Source of the DNA: Bog-473 sp963730395
Lineage (GTDB): Bacteria; Actinomycetota; Acidimicrobiia; Acidimicrobiales; RAAP-2
Length of the DNA stretch: 64,000 nt
Assembly: GCA_963730395.1 (NCBI GenBank)
Contig: CAVSSK010000018.1
Span: 248,001 to 312,000 of the forward strand
Direction of reading: 5' to 3'
Positions within the stretch are counted from its first letter, which is position 1. Each line of letters begins with the position of its first letter. The notes under the pieces are model-generated. The model did not search any database. It was not told the DNA's origin and saw nothing but the letters and a program-made list of their open reading frames with translations. Below are positions 50,581 through 57,987 of the stretch, piece by piece. The position numbers were made by a program, and so were the translations under genes.

Positions 50581-51837
50581 TCAGCCGACCGGGGTGAATT
50601 CGAGGTAGAGCCGGTCCAGGCCACGGAGCATCCACGTGGGCGTGTAGTCCCAACGGCGGTCTCCCGCCGGTCCATGGTGGGACTCCGAGATCCGGATGTC
50701 CTGCGTCCGATCGAGCAGTCGTTGGAGGGACACGTTCGACTCGGCACGGGCAAGCGGCGCACCGGCACACGTGTGGATGCCGTGCCCGAACGCGATGTGC
50801 TGGCGACCGTTCTCCCGGTCGAGTCGCAGCTCACCGGGGTCCTCGAACTCCCGCGGGTCGCGGTTCGCTGCGCTGGGCAGCACCATCACCGTGCTGCCGG
50901 CAGGGATCTTGGCATCCCGTACCGCCGTCGGCACCCGGGACAGCCGAAAGGTGCCCTTGATCGGGCTTTCGAGCCGGAGCGCTTCCTCGAGGAACGGCGT
51001 GATCAGGCTGCGGTCGTCTCGGAGCTGTTGCTGCAACTCGGGGCGGTCGCCGAGGATCTGCAGGGATGTGCTGAGGAGCCGCGCCGTCGTCTCTTGACCT
51101 GCTGCGAACAGGTTGGACGCGATGCGCATCACGTCGTCGACGGGAGGCAGTGTGCCGTCAGGAAAGGTGGCCGTGGCCAAGCCGGTCATGACGTCATCTC
51201 GAGGCTCGCGGCGACGGTCCTCGATATAGGTCGTGAACTGTGCGTAGAGGTACTCCAGCGGCTTGTGGGTCATCTCGAGCGAGTCGTGGTGCATGAGCTT
51301 TTCGAGGAATTCCTCGTGGTCCTCTTCGGGCACCCCGAGGAGATCGGCGATCACGAGCAACGTGTAGGGCCCCGCGTACTCTCCGACGAACTCGCATTCG
51401 CCCCGGGCATGGAACCGGTCGATCTGGTGATCGGCCAGCCGTCGGAGAGACGCCTCGTTCTCCTTCAGTCGTTTCGGCGTGATCAGCCGCATGAGGAGTC
51501 CCCGGTGGGCGGTGTGCTTCGGGGGATCGAACGTCGGGAGCTGGTCGCCGAACGGAAGTTCGTCCCGGTACGTCTCGATGATCTCGGTGACATCATCGCC
51601 TTCGAGGGGCACGGGGAACTTCGCGAAGGGGCCGATCGCCGAGATGCAATTCGAGAATGTCGCCTGGTCGTGATAGACCGCGATCGCCTCGTCGTAGCCG
51701 GTCACCATGTAGACGTCGTGGTACGGCTCCTTCGTGACCGGGCACTGTGCACGGAGGTAGTCGAAGTAGGGGTACGGGTCCTCGGTGAGATCCTTGGTGC
51801 GGAAGTAGTCGATGGAATCGAACGTGTGGTCGCTCAA
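50581..51837 (-). CDS. Cytochrome P450, paralogue of the 18.7-kb P450
   Basis: A 418-residue P450. The I-helix AAGQETTARLLST, ExxR in EEALRLE and heme loop FGHGIHTCAG are clear. The start is TTG at 51837, with GAGGAG upstream; a longer frame from 51933 is not needed. It shares DPYPYF, VPLEGDD, LLGVPEEDH and much of the I-helix with the P450 at 18658, so the two form a paralogous pair in different operons. It heads a six-gene operon: P450, VOC protein, aldehyde dehydrogenase, two acyl-CoA dehydrogenases and CoA ligase. Substrate unknown. Confidence 0.9.
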   Translation of the reverse strand: MSDHTFDSIDYFRTKDLTEDPYPYFDYLRAQCPVTKEPYHDVYMVTGYDEAIAVYHDQATFSNCISAIGPFAKFPVPLEGDDVTEIIETYRDELPFGDQLPTFDPPKHTAHRGLLMRLITPKRLKENEASLRRLADHQIDRFHARGECEFVGEYAGPYTLLVIADLLGVPEEDHEEFLEKLMHHDSLEMTHKPLEYLYAQFTTYIEDRRREPRDDVMTGLATATFPDGTLPPVDDVMRIASNLFAAGQETTARLLSTSLQILGDRPELQQQLRDDRSLITPFLEEALRLESPIKGTFRLSRVPTAVRDAKIPAGSTVMVLPSAANRDPREFEDPGELRLDRENGRQHIAFGHGIHTCAGAPLARAESNVSLQRLLDRTQDIRISESHHGPAGDRRWDYTPTWMLRGLDRLYLEFTPVG

Positions 51838-52076
51838 TGGTGCTCCTCGGTCGTGAAGGGCGCGTGCGCCGCTCGGATGGCTGCGAATGCAGTGGGACAG
51901 GGGTTCGAGGCTGCCGAGCCCCTTGGTGTGCACGACCGGCGAATCGTCACGGAACTTCCGACGGCCCTCACGCGAGGTATGTTCCGGTGCCGCGCCGAAC
52001 TCCGAGGAGACGGCGATGGTCGAGGTACCGAGGTCGTTTCACCGGGCCGAAGCCGAGTCGAAAGGAGCCTTTTGAG

Positions 52077-52868
52077 ATGGGGCAGGAGCTCGCCGGAAAG
52101 GTGGCGATCGTCACGGGCGGAGCGAGCGGCATCGGCCGCGCCACCGTCGAGCTGTTCGCCCATGAGGGGGCGAAGGTGGTCGTCGCCGACATCGCCGCGG
52201 AAGAGGGGGAGGCACTGGCCGCCGGGCTGGGTGACGCCGTGGCCTTCAAGCGAACTGACGTGTCCGACGCCGATGAGGTCCAGGCGCTGGTCGATTTTGG
52301 CGTTGACAGGTTCGGTGGGCTTCACGTCATGTTCAACAACGCCGGCATCTCGAGCTCGTTTCGTCGGTTCTTGCGCGACGACCTCCGAGACTTTAACCGT
52401 GTCATGGCCGTCAACCTGTTTGGGGTGATCATCGGGACCCAGCGCGCGGCTCGGCACATGGCGGAGCACGGAGGTGGCTCCATCATCAACACCTCGTCGA
52501 TCGGGGGCCTCACCGGGGGCGGCCCCCCGATCTCCTACCGCACGTCGAAGGCGGCCATTGCCCAGTTCAGCCGGATGGTCGCCACGGATGTGGCCGAATA
52601 CGGCGTCCGCGTCAACTGCATCGCCCCCGGCCACATCGCGACGGGGATCACCAACTATGACCTGGGCCCCACCATTGAGCTCGACCAGCCGTTGCAACGC
52701 CGAGGGACGTCGCAGGACGTCGCGGAGGCGGTGCTCTTCCTGGCCAGTGAGAGATCGGCCCAGATCACCGGGATCATGGTCCCGGTGGACGGGGGAACCG
52801 TGGCCGGACGCCCCGTCCGCCAGATGACGACGGTCCGGGCGAGCACGAAGGACGCGGGCTCCGGCTGA
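52077..52868 (+). CDS. SDR family oxidoreductase
   Basis: A 263-residue classical SDR. The cofactor motif is VTGGASGIGRATVE, an acidic residue in VVVADI suggests NAD(H), FNNAGISSS is the NNAG element, the serine is in INTSSIGG and the Tyr-Lys pair in YRTSKAAIA. AAAGGAG lies upstream of the ATG. It is divergent from the P450 at 50581 and likely shares its control region. A C-terminal extension of about 20 residues after VDGG is unusual. Probable role: oxidation of an alcohol produced by the P450. Confidence 0.87.
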   Translation: MGQELAGKVAIVTGGASGIGRATVELFAHEGAKVVVADIAAEEGEALAAGLGDAVAFKRTDVSDADEVQALVDFGVDRFGGLHVMFNNAGISSSFRRFLRDDLRDFNRVMAVNLFGVIIGTQRAARHMAEHGGGSIINTSSIGGLTGGGPPISYRTSKAAIAQFSRMVATDVAEYGVRVNCIAPGHIATGITNYDLGPTIELDQPLQRRGTSQDVAEAVLFLASERSAQITGIMVPVDGGTVAGRPVRQMTTVRASTKDAGSG

Positions 52869-52995
52869 GCGCTCGCTGCCGGTGGCGAACGCCGATGAGG
52901 CAGGGGCGCCGGCAGGCCGGTCGCAGCACGGAGCGACGACGTGGGGATGACCGGGTCGTACGGGCGGAGCGAGCACAGGGTTCAACGAGGTGGTG

Positions 52996-53013
52996 ACGGC
53001 GTCCATTCTGCTA
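52996..53013. repeat. 18-bp sequence shared with 57754-57771
   Basis: ACGGCGTCCATTCTGCTA occurs here and at 57754-57771 in the same orientation. At the second site it covers the start codon of the tetR gene. The identity over 18 bases in non-homologous surroundings suggests a common origin of the two segments. Confidence 0.6.
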
Positions 53014-53178
53014 GGCCAACTTCGCCGACCAACCTCCGTCGACCGCGATGACCGCACCCGTCACGAACGGGGCTCGACCCGAGGCCGGCAACGCGCCCTC
53101 CACGGCGACCTCGCGGGGCAGTCCGGCGCGGTTGGTCAGCTCGGTGGCGATGTCGGGAATGAAGTCCTCAATCGTCAT
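53011..53178 (-). pseudogene. Truncated SDR remnant
   Basis: A 55-codon reading frame whose second half, FVTGAVIAVDGGWSAKLA, is the characteristic C-terminus of FabG-like SDR enzymes, while the preceding PDIATELTNRAGLPREVAVEG matches the region after the PG motif. The Rossmann domain and active site are missing, so it cannot be a functional oxidoreductase. An ATG at 53178 with GGGGAGG upstream, or GTG at 53217, could still start translation. It seems to be the end of an SDR gene joined by deletion to an upstream promoter region. Confidence 0.6.
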
Positions 53179-53201
53179 CCGGCGCCTCCCCTCTATTTTC
53201 G

Positions 53202-53216
53202 TGTCGTACTGTGACA
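53202..53216. promoter_or_regulatory. TetR-type operator, copy A
   Basis: TGTCGTACTGTGACA is a near-perfect inverted repeat (TGTC(G)-N5-TGACA). The same sequence with three substitutions, TGTCATACTCTGACA, stands at 57874-57888 beside the tetR gene. The match extends to flanking bases on both sides. Here it lies between the SDR remnant and the Baeyer-Villiger monooxygenase gene, 164 bases upstream of the latter. Confidence 0.6.
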
Positions 53217-53379
53217 CTAAACTGTGGGGCGGTCAATCGGGGTCCGCCCTCACGAGGCCCGGCGGTTGCCCAGGGGATGGGACGATGAGGACGCGTGCAA
53301 CGGTGCGGTCGGGATGCCTGACCGAGGATCGGGGTGACCCGGCGCCCGGCGCGCAGGCCTGGGTCGCAGGCGAGCACCC

Positions 53380-54879
53380 TTGAGGCCGTCGGCGACGGAG
53401 CTGTTCGGCCCCGCCGGGACCCCGAGGGTCGTCGTGGTCGGTGCCGGGATCGGAGGCATTGCGGCGGGCGTCAAGCTGCGGCAGGCCGGGATCGAGACCT
53501 TCACGATCTACGAGTCCTCGACCGGGGTCGGTGGGACGTGGTGGGACAATACGTATCCCGGGGCCGAAGTCGACGTGCACTCGGATCTCTACAGCTACTC
53601 GTTCAAGTCGTACGACTGGACCCGCACCCACGCCCGCCAGCCCGAACTGCAGTCGTATCTCGAAGAGACCGTCGACGAGTTCGGCCTGCGCCCCCATCTA
53701 CGGCTTGGCGTCGCCGTCTGCTCGGCCACATGGGACGAGGCGCGCCACACCTGGTCGATCACACTCGGCTCCGGCGCCGTCGACAACTGCCACGTGCTGA
53801 TCAGCGCGGTCGGCTTCCTCAACGTCCCCCGCTATCCCGATTGGCCCGGGCTGCAGGAATTCGAGGGACCGAAGTTCCACACGTCCCGATGGGAGCATCA
53901 GCACAACTTGTCCGACAAGGTCGTCGCCGTGGTCGGATCGGGGTCGACCGCGACCCAGGTGGTGCCGGCCCTCCAGCCCACGGTGAGAAAGCTGTACCTC
54001 TTCCAGCGGGAGCCCGGCTGGGTGATGCCCAAGGGAGAGCGGGCCTTCACCGAGGCCGAGCGCCAAGACCGACGCAGGCCGTGGCACCGTCCCGTTGACC
54101 GAGCGAGGATGCGGTACAGCTTGGAGAAGGGGCTCTGGGGTGGCGCCACGTTCCGGCCCGGTTCCAAGCTGCACGAGAAACGCCAGCAGACGTGCCTCGA
54201 CTACATCAGCGAGCAGTTCGCACAACGACCCGACCTGCTGAAGGCTGTCACCCCGACCTATCCCTACCCCGGCAAGCGCCCGGTCATAGCCAGCACTTTC
54301 TACCCCGCCCTGAAGGAGGACAACGTCGAGCTCGTCCCCAAGGCCGTGGTGGGGGTGACCCCGTCGAGCATCGTCGACGGCGACGGTGTGGAGCGAGCCG
54401 TCGACGTGATCGTGATGGCCACGGGATTCCAGGCGGCGAACTACCTGGCCCGCCTCCGTGTCACGGGACGGTTGGGAACGACTCTCGACGAGCACTGGGC
54501 GGGCGAACCGCGGGCCTACCTCGGCATGACGGTGCCAGGTTTCCCCAACTTCTTCATGCTCTACGGACCGGGAACCAACGGTGGTGAGCTGGTCTCCATG
54601 CTCGAGGCGCAGGCGGAGTACGCGGTGCGAGCGCTGAAGCGGATGATCAGGCGTAGGGTCACCGCCGTCGAGGTGAAGCCCGGCTTCGAGGCGCTGTGGT
54701 TCGCGTGGCTGCAGTCCAAGATGCAAGGGACGTCGTGGACGATGAGCCACAACTACTTCAGGTCATCGACCGGGAAGATCGTGACGCAATGGCCCTCGGG
54801 CAACCTCGTCTACCGCGCGTTGACGAAGGTACTGGGCAGCGTGTCGGAGGCCACTCGACGCCGAGACATCGGCCCTTGA
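53380..54879 (+). CDS. Baeyer-Villiger type flavin monooxygenase
   Basis: A 499-residue FAD- and NADPH-dependent monooxygenase that inserts oxygen next to a ketone to give an ester or lactone. The FAD motif is VVGAGIGGIAAG (residues 19-30), the Baeyer-Villiger fingerprint FxGxxxHxxxW is exact at residues 161-171 (FEGPKFHTSRW), and a second Rossmann motif is VVGSGSTATQ. GVGGTWWDNTYPG is also typical. The start is read as TTG at 53380; the exact start is uncertain. The next amidohydrolase could act on downstream product. The palindrome upstream suggests TetR control shared with the alcohol dehydrogenase at 57988. Confidence 0.9.
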   Translation: MRPSATELFGPAGTPRVVVVGAGIGGIAAGVKLRQAGIETFTIYESSTGVGGTWWDNTYPGAEVDVHSDLYSYSFKSYDWTRTHARQPELQSYLEETVDEFGLRPHLRLGVAVCSATWDEARHTWSITLGSGAVDNCHVLISAVGFLNVPRYPDWPGLQEFEGPKFHTSRWEHQHNLSDKVVAVVGSGSTATQVVPALQPTVRKLYLFQREPGWVMPKGERAFTEAERQDRRRPWHRPVDRARMRYSLEKGLWGGATFRPGSKLHEKRQQTCLDYISEQFAQRPDLLKAVTPTYPYPGKRPVIASTFYPALKEDNVELVPKAVVGVTPSSIVDGDGVERAVDVIVMATGFQAANYLARLRVTGRLGTTLDEHWAGEPRAYLGMTVPGFPNFFMLYGPGTNGGELVSMLEAQAEYAVRALKRMIRRRVTAVEVKPGFEALWFAWLQSKMQGTSWTMSHNYFRSSTGKIVTQWPSGNLVYRALTKVLGSVSEATRRRDIGP

Positions 54880-54953
54880 TGGGCCCCAGCTCGTTCCCGC
54901 GCAATGGTTCAGCTTGGTGGCGACGGCCCTCCTGCGCTCGCAACTAGCTTCGG

Positions 54954-54968
54954 TGACAGCGCCTGTCA
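54954..54968. promoter_or_regulatory. Inverted repeat upstream of amidohydrolase
   Basis: TGACA-GCGCC-TGTCA is a perfect 5-bp inverted repeat with a five-base centre, 34 bases before the ATG at 55002. The arms are the reverse order of the TetR-type palindrome at 53202 and 57874, so it is probably a different site or a hairpin. Confidence 0.35.
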
Positions 54969-55001
54969 ATGATTGAGAACGGGACAAGAGAGGTCGACAA
55001 C

Positions 55002-56108
55002 ATGGACGAATCGAGCATCTACTCCTGCGACGACCACCTCGATCTGCGCTCGGTTCCGCGCCAGCTGTGGCAGGACCGGCTACCGAAGGATCTGGCCGGA
55101 CGGGGCCCACGGGTCGTGACGGGAGAGGGTGATCCAATGTGGGTCTGCAACGACCGGGTTCTCGGCCGCAGCGGGCTGCCCCAGGGGGACAAACTCCAGG
55201 TGCTCAGCGCCGTCAGCCGGGCGGGCCTCGAGGACGACGGCTTTCGGGTCAGCAACCCGAAGCTGCGACTGGAGGACATGGACCTCGACGGGGTGTGGGC
55301 ATCGGTCATCTACGGTCCGATCCCGCTCACCCTCTCGATCCCCGAACCGGACCTGCAGGCCGCCTGTTACTCGGCGTGGAACGACTGGGCCATGGAGGAG
55401 TTCAATGCATTCGCTCCCGACCGACTCTGTGCCCTCCCGTTCCTTCCGACCTCCTCGCCCGAGGCGGCGGTCGCCGAGCTCGAGCGGGTCGCTGAGAGGG
55501 GTCACCGAGGCGCCATCGTCGACGTGTTCGACATCGATGCCGGCGATCCCGCCTGGGACCGCCTGTGGGCGGCCGCCGAGCAAACCGGATTGCCGCTCAG
55601 CTTCCACATCAAGGAAGGCGCATCCCCGCGGCTGAGCTACCAGGTCGGCAAGTGGCAGTCGGCCGCGTTCGCCACCCTCCTACCCCTGCAGCTCGACGAA
55701 GCGCTCGCCATCATGGTCTTTTCGGGCGCCCTCGAGCGGCACCCCGGGCTGACGCTGGTCCTGGCCGAGGCGGGCGTCGGCTGGCTGCCGTACTTCCTGA
55801 GCCGGATGGACATGGAGTGGGAGAACCTGCGCGACAAGATCGACTACGCACCGAGCATGGCGCCGAGCGAGCTCTTCAGGCGACAGGTCATCGCCACCTT
55901 CGAGGAGGAGGCGCTTGCCCACCAGTACATCCCGCACCTCGGGGCCGACTCATGCATGTGGGCCGCCGACTATCCGCACACCGACAGCACGTTCCCCGAG
56001 TCGCAGCGCTCCATAGAGGAGACGTTGGGCATGCTCCCCGCCGAGGATCGTCGAAAGATCACGGCTCTCAACTGCGCCAAGTTGTACGGATTCGAGCATG
56101 TCGCCTGA
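55002..56108 (+). CDS. Amidohydrolase 2 family protein
   Basis: A 368-residue TIM-barrel hydrolase of the ACMSD-like family, related to the proteins at 1-106 and 30946-32247. SIYSCDDHLDLRSVP holds the DDH variant at the N-terminus (D10, D11, H12). A metal histidine is in LSFHIKEGASP, and LAEAGVGWLPYFLSRMDMEW and WAADYPHTDSTFPES are conserved C-terminal elements. The ATG at 55002, preceded by GAGAGG, is preferred over the ATG at 54969. It overlaps the next gene by 11 bases. It may hydrolyse a lactone or ring-opened product from the Baeyer-Villiger enzyme; inferred from position. Confidence 0.87.
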   Translation: MDESSIYSCDDHLDLRSVPRQLWQDRLPKDLAGRGPRVVTGEGDPMWVCNDRVLGRSGLPQGDKLQVLSAVSRAGLEDDGFRVSNPKLRLEDMDLDGVWASVIYGPIPLTLSIPEPDLQAACYSAWNDWAMEEFNAFAPDRLCALPFLPTSSPEAAVAELERVAERGHRGAIVDVFDIDAGDPAWDRLWAAAEQTGLPLSFHIKEGASPRLSYQVGKWQSAAFATLLPLQLDEALAIMVFSGALERHPGLTLVLAEAGVGWLPYFLSRMDMEWENLRDKIDYAPSMAPSELFRRQVIATFEEEALAHQYIPHLGADSCMWAADYPHTDSTFPESQRSIEETLGMLPAEDRRKITALNCAKLYGFEHVA

Positions 56109-56547
56109 GCCCGCTGGAGCGACCGTGGCCGGAACCGTGCTCGGGATCGATCACGTCGCACTCCCGATGCAGCACACCGACGCCATGATCACGTTCTACC
56201 GTTCGCTCGGACTCTCGGTCGTCGAGAGTCCGTATCTGGTGCGGGTCTATCTCGGCGACCAGATGATCAATTTCCACCGGCCCGAGGTGTGGCAGCGGGA
56301 CTTCTCGCTTCGTGCGTCCGCAGCCCTACCCCCATGCGGCGACCTCTGCCTCGTCTGGCGGGGATCGGAGGAGTCACTGCTGGCGTTGCTTCACGGAGCT
56401 GATGCCCAAGTCGAGGAGGGCCCCGTCGAGCGAGAGGGCGGGCGCCGGGCCGTGGGTTCGAGCATCTACGTGCGCGACCCTGACGGAAATCTCGTCGAAT
56501 TCTTGGCCTACCCGGAGGAGTCCACGGATCAGGGCCGCCACAACTGA
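56098..56547 (+). CDS. VOC superfamily (glyoxalase-like) protein
   Basis: A 149-residue vicinal-oxygen-chelate protein. LGIDHVALPMQHTDAMITFYRSLG at the N-terminus with a candidate metal histidine, MINFHRPEVW in the middle and IYVRDPDGNLVEFLAYP at the end with the second glutamate are typical. The start overlaps the stop region of the amidohydrolase by 11 bases, so translation is probably coupled. A hairpin follows the stop. Could be a ring-cleavage dioxygenase, isomerase or resistance-like protein; no substrate can be proposed. Confidence 0.83.
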   Translation: MSPEPAGATVAGTVLGIDHVALPMQHTDAMITFYRSLGLSVVESPYLVRVYLGDQMINFHRPEVWQRDFSLRASAALPPCGDLCLVWRGSEESLLALLHGADAQVEEGPVEREGGRRAVGSSIYVRDPDGNLVEFLAYPEESTDQGRHN

Positions 56548-56556
56548 CATGGTCTC

Positions 56557-56577
56557 CGGGCGCGTCGGTCGCGCCCG
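56557..56577. terminator. Hairpin between convergent VOC and SnoaL-like genes
   Basis: CGGGCGCG-TCGGT-CGCGCCCG is a perfect 8-bp stem with a five-base loop, located between the convergent stops at 56547 and 56625. It is a good candidate for a bidirectional terminator. Confidence 0.58.
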
Positions 56578-56624
56578 TGTCCCGGCCTATCTCGTGCCGA
56601 CCGCCTCGAGTCCTGGCGGTCCCG

Positions 56625-57047
56625 TCACCCGACGGGCGGGGACGGTGCGCCGGACAGGTCGGTCGTGATCAGCCGGTCGGAGAACCGCCAACGGTTGTCC
56701 ACCTTCTCGAAGGTGTCCGCGTACTGACCGGACAGGGTGATGCTGATGGGCTCCCCCGGAATGCCCTGCAAGATCGTCCATCGACAATGGGAGAGGGCGG
56801 TGATCGCACCCGGCTCGACATGGACGCTCAGGTTGGTGATGAGGTGCTTGGTGTGACGTGTGCGGTCCTGAGCCAGCAGGTTCTCATAGATCGGTCTCAC
56901 TTCCGCTGCGCCGCGCAACATGGACCCCTTCGGCATGGAGCGCCAGGTCGAGTGCTCGAAGAGAGCGGTGACACCGTCCACGTCCCCGCTGTCGAGCAGG
57001 CGGGCATACGAGTGCACAAGCGCCGAGATCTCGTCCACGTCCGACAT
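56625..57047 (-). CDS. SnoaL/NTF2-like protein
   Basis: A 140-residue protein with the SnoaL/NTF2 fold pattern: DVDEISALVHSYARLLDSGDVDGVTALFEHS at the N-terminus, a middle HxKHLITNLSV strand region and the final DTFEKVDNRWRFSDRLITTD. AAGGAGGGAG precedes the ATG at 57047. It lies between the tetR gene and the VOC gene. The family includes dehydratases, isomerases such as ketosteroid isomerase and dioxygenase beta chains. An isomerase role is plausible but unproven. Confidence 0.8.
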   Translation of the reverse strand: MSDVDEISALVHSYARLLDSGDVDGVTALFEHSTWRSMPKGSMLRGAAEVRPIYENLLAQDRTRHTKHLITNLSVHVEPGAITALSHCRWTILQGIPGEPISITLSGQYADTFEKVDNRWRFSDRLITTDLSGAPSPPVG

Positions 57048-57125
57048 GTCGCTCCCTCCTTCGGGCCGGTCAGCGTTGTCAAAACTACGATCGGCCGACC
57101 AGGTGGACAACGTGCGTGGGAGACC

Positions 57126-57764
57126 TCACGTGGGCCCGCGACCGCTCCGGACCGCCTCTTCGACCAGCTCGATGACCCAGGTGATACCGCGAATGGCGCG
57201 TTCAGACTCGATCCGCCAGTCGGCCACGACGCGCTCGTACGACGCCACACTCCAGAGCACGTCGAACATCGCAGCCACGACCTCTCGATCTTCCGCTGAC
57301 CACCGCTCGGTCCGGGACGTGATGGCGCCGAGTAGTGCATCCCGCTGCCGTTGATTGGCCTCGGCAAGCGTCGGATCCAGAGGCGGGCGCGGCTCCAAGG
57401 GAAAGGACGACACGTGCTCGAAGATCCTTGCTGCGATATCAGCGATGTCGTCGAGCTGCATCTCCGCCAGGTCGATCCCGGCTTCCACCTCGTGGCGGTG
57501 GATCACCGCATCGCGCAGCCCGCGCTCGTTCCCGAAGTACCGGTAGACCGTCCGTTCGTTGACTCCGGCGAGCTCTGCGACAGCCCGGATCGTCAATCCC
57601 TGCCAATCCCGGATGGATGACTGGTGCAGCAGCTCGGCGCCCGCGGTAATGATGCGCTCGCGCGTCTCGGCCGCCCTCACTCGGCGGAGCGCCCCGTTGT
57701 AGGGACGGCGCGGCTGGACCGGTTCGGTCAGCTCCGGCCCGGGTGAGGCGCTCACGGCGTCCAT
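57126..57764 (-). CDS. TetR family transcriptional regulator
   Basis: A 212-residue TetR-type repressor. The helix-turn-helix reads LTIRAVAELAGVNERTVYRYFGN, preceded by ETRERIITAGAELLHQSS, and the rest is the helical ligand domain. The ATG at 57764 is preferred; in-frame starts further up run into the operator. A perfect palindrome (57874-57888) lies about 110 bases upstream, and a near copy occurs at 53202. It probably represses itself, the divergent alcohol dehydrogenase and the Baeyer-Villiger operon until the ketone or its product appears. Confidence 0.88.
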   Translation of the reverse strand: MDAVSASPGPELTEPVQPRRPYNGALRRVRAAETRERIITAGAELLHQSSIRDWQGLTIRAVAELAGVNERTVYRYFGNERGLRDAVIHRHEVEAGIDLAEMQLDDIADIAARIFEHVSSFPLEPRPPLDPTLAEANQRQRDALLGAITSRTERWSAEDREVVAAMFDVLWSVASYERVVADWRIESERAIRGITWVIELVEEAVRSGRGPT

Positions 57765-57771
57765 TCTGCTA
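57754..57771. repeat. 18-bp sequence shared with 52996-53013
   Basis: Same 18 bases as at 52996-53013 and in the same orientation; here they include the tetR start codon on the minus strand. See the region entry at 52869. Confidence 0.6.
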
Positions 57772-57873
57772 CTCGCCCTTCGCGTTCCAGTGCTTGCCTC
57801 GAGCGTCCGCATCCCCGTGGGAGGGAACCGACACGGGACGAGACAAGTCCCCAGGACACCCTCCGGCATTTCG

Positions 57874-57888
57874 TGTCATACTCTGACA
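57874..57888. promoter_or_regulatory. TetR-type operator, copy B
   Basis: TGTCATACTCTGACA is a perfect inverted repeat (TGTCA-N5-TGACA) in the divergent gap between tetR (start 57764) and the alcohol dehydrogenase (start 57988). The related copy A at 53202-53216 sits before the Baeyer-Villiger gene. Flanking bases TTCG on one side and TAA on the other are shared. Confidence 0.65.
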
Positions 57889-57987
57889 TTAAGGCTATAT
57901 TCGGCAGAACACCACAGTGACCCACGCGTGGTGGACTGTTCCGGGGGTGACCCGAGCGTTGCCCCGACTGCTCAAGGGATGTGGACC

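Larger units (their letters stand above)
52869..53379. other. Region with decayed genes and a shared operator
   Basis: About 510 bases between the SDR and the Baeyer-Villiger monooxygenase contain no complete gene. On the minus strand it holds a 55-codon SDR remnant (53011-53178), a TetR-type palindrome (53202-53216) and, past the remnant, an 18-base sequence shared with the start of the tetR gene at 57764. In the frame set by that shared ATG (53006) the first residues, MDAVTTSLNPVLAPPV, resemble the TetR N-terminus MDAVSASPGPELTEPV; the similarity then fades. It looks like a degraded copy of the 57-kb locus. Confidence 0.5.

Noticed and set aside
54954..54968. Third copy of the TetR operator
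   Set aside because: The arms read TGACA-N5-TGTCA, the inverse of TGTCA-N5-TGACA, and the flanks do not match the two true copies, so it is treated as a separate inverted repeat.
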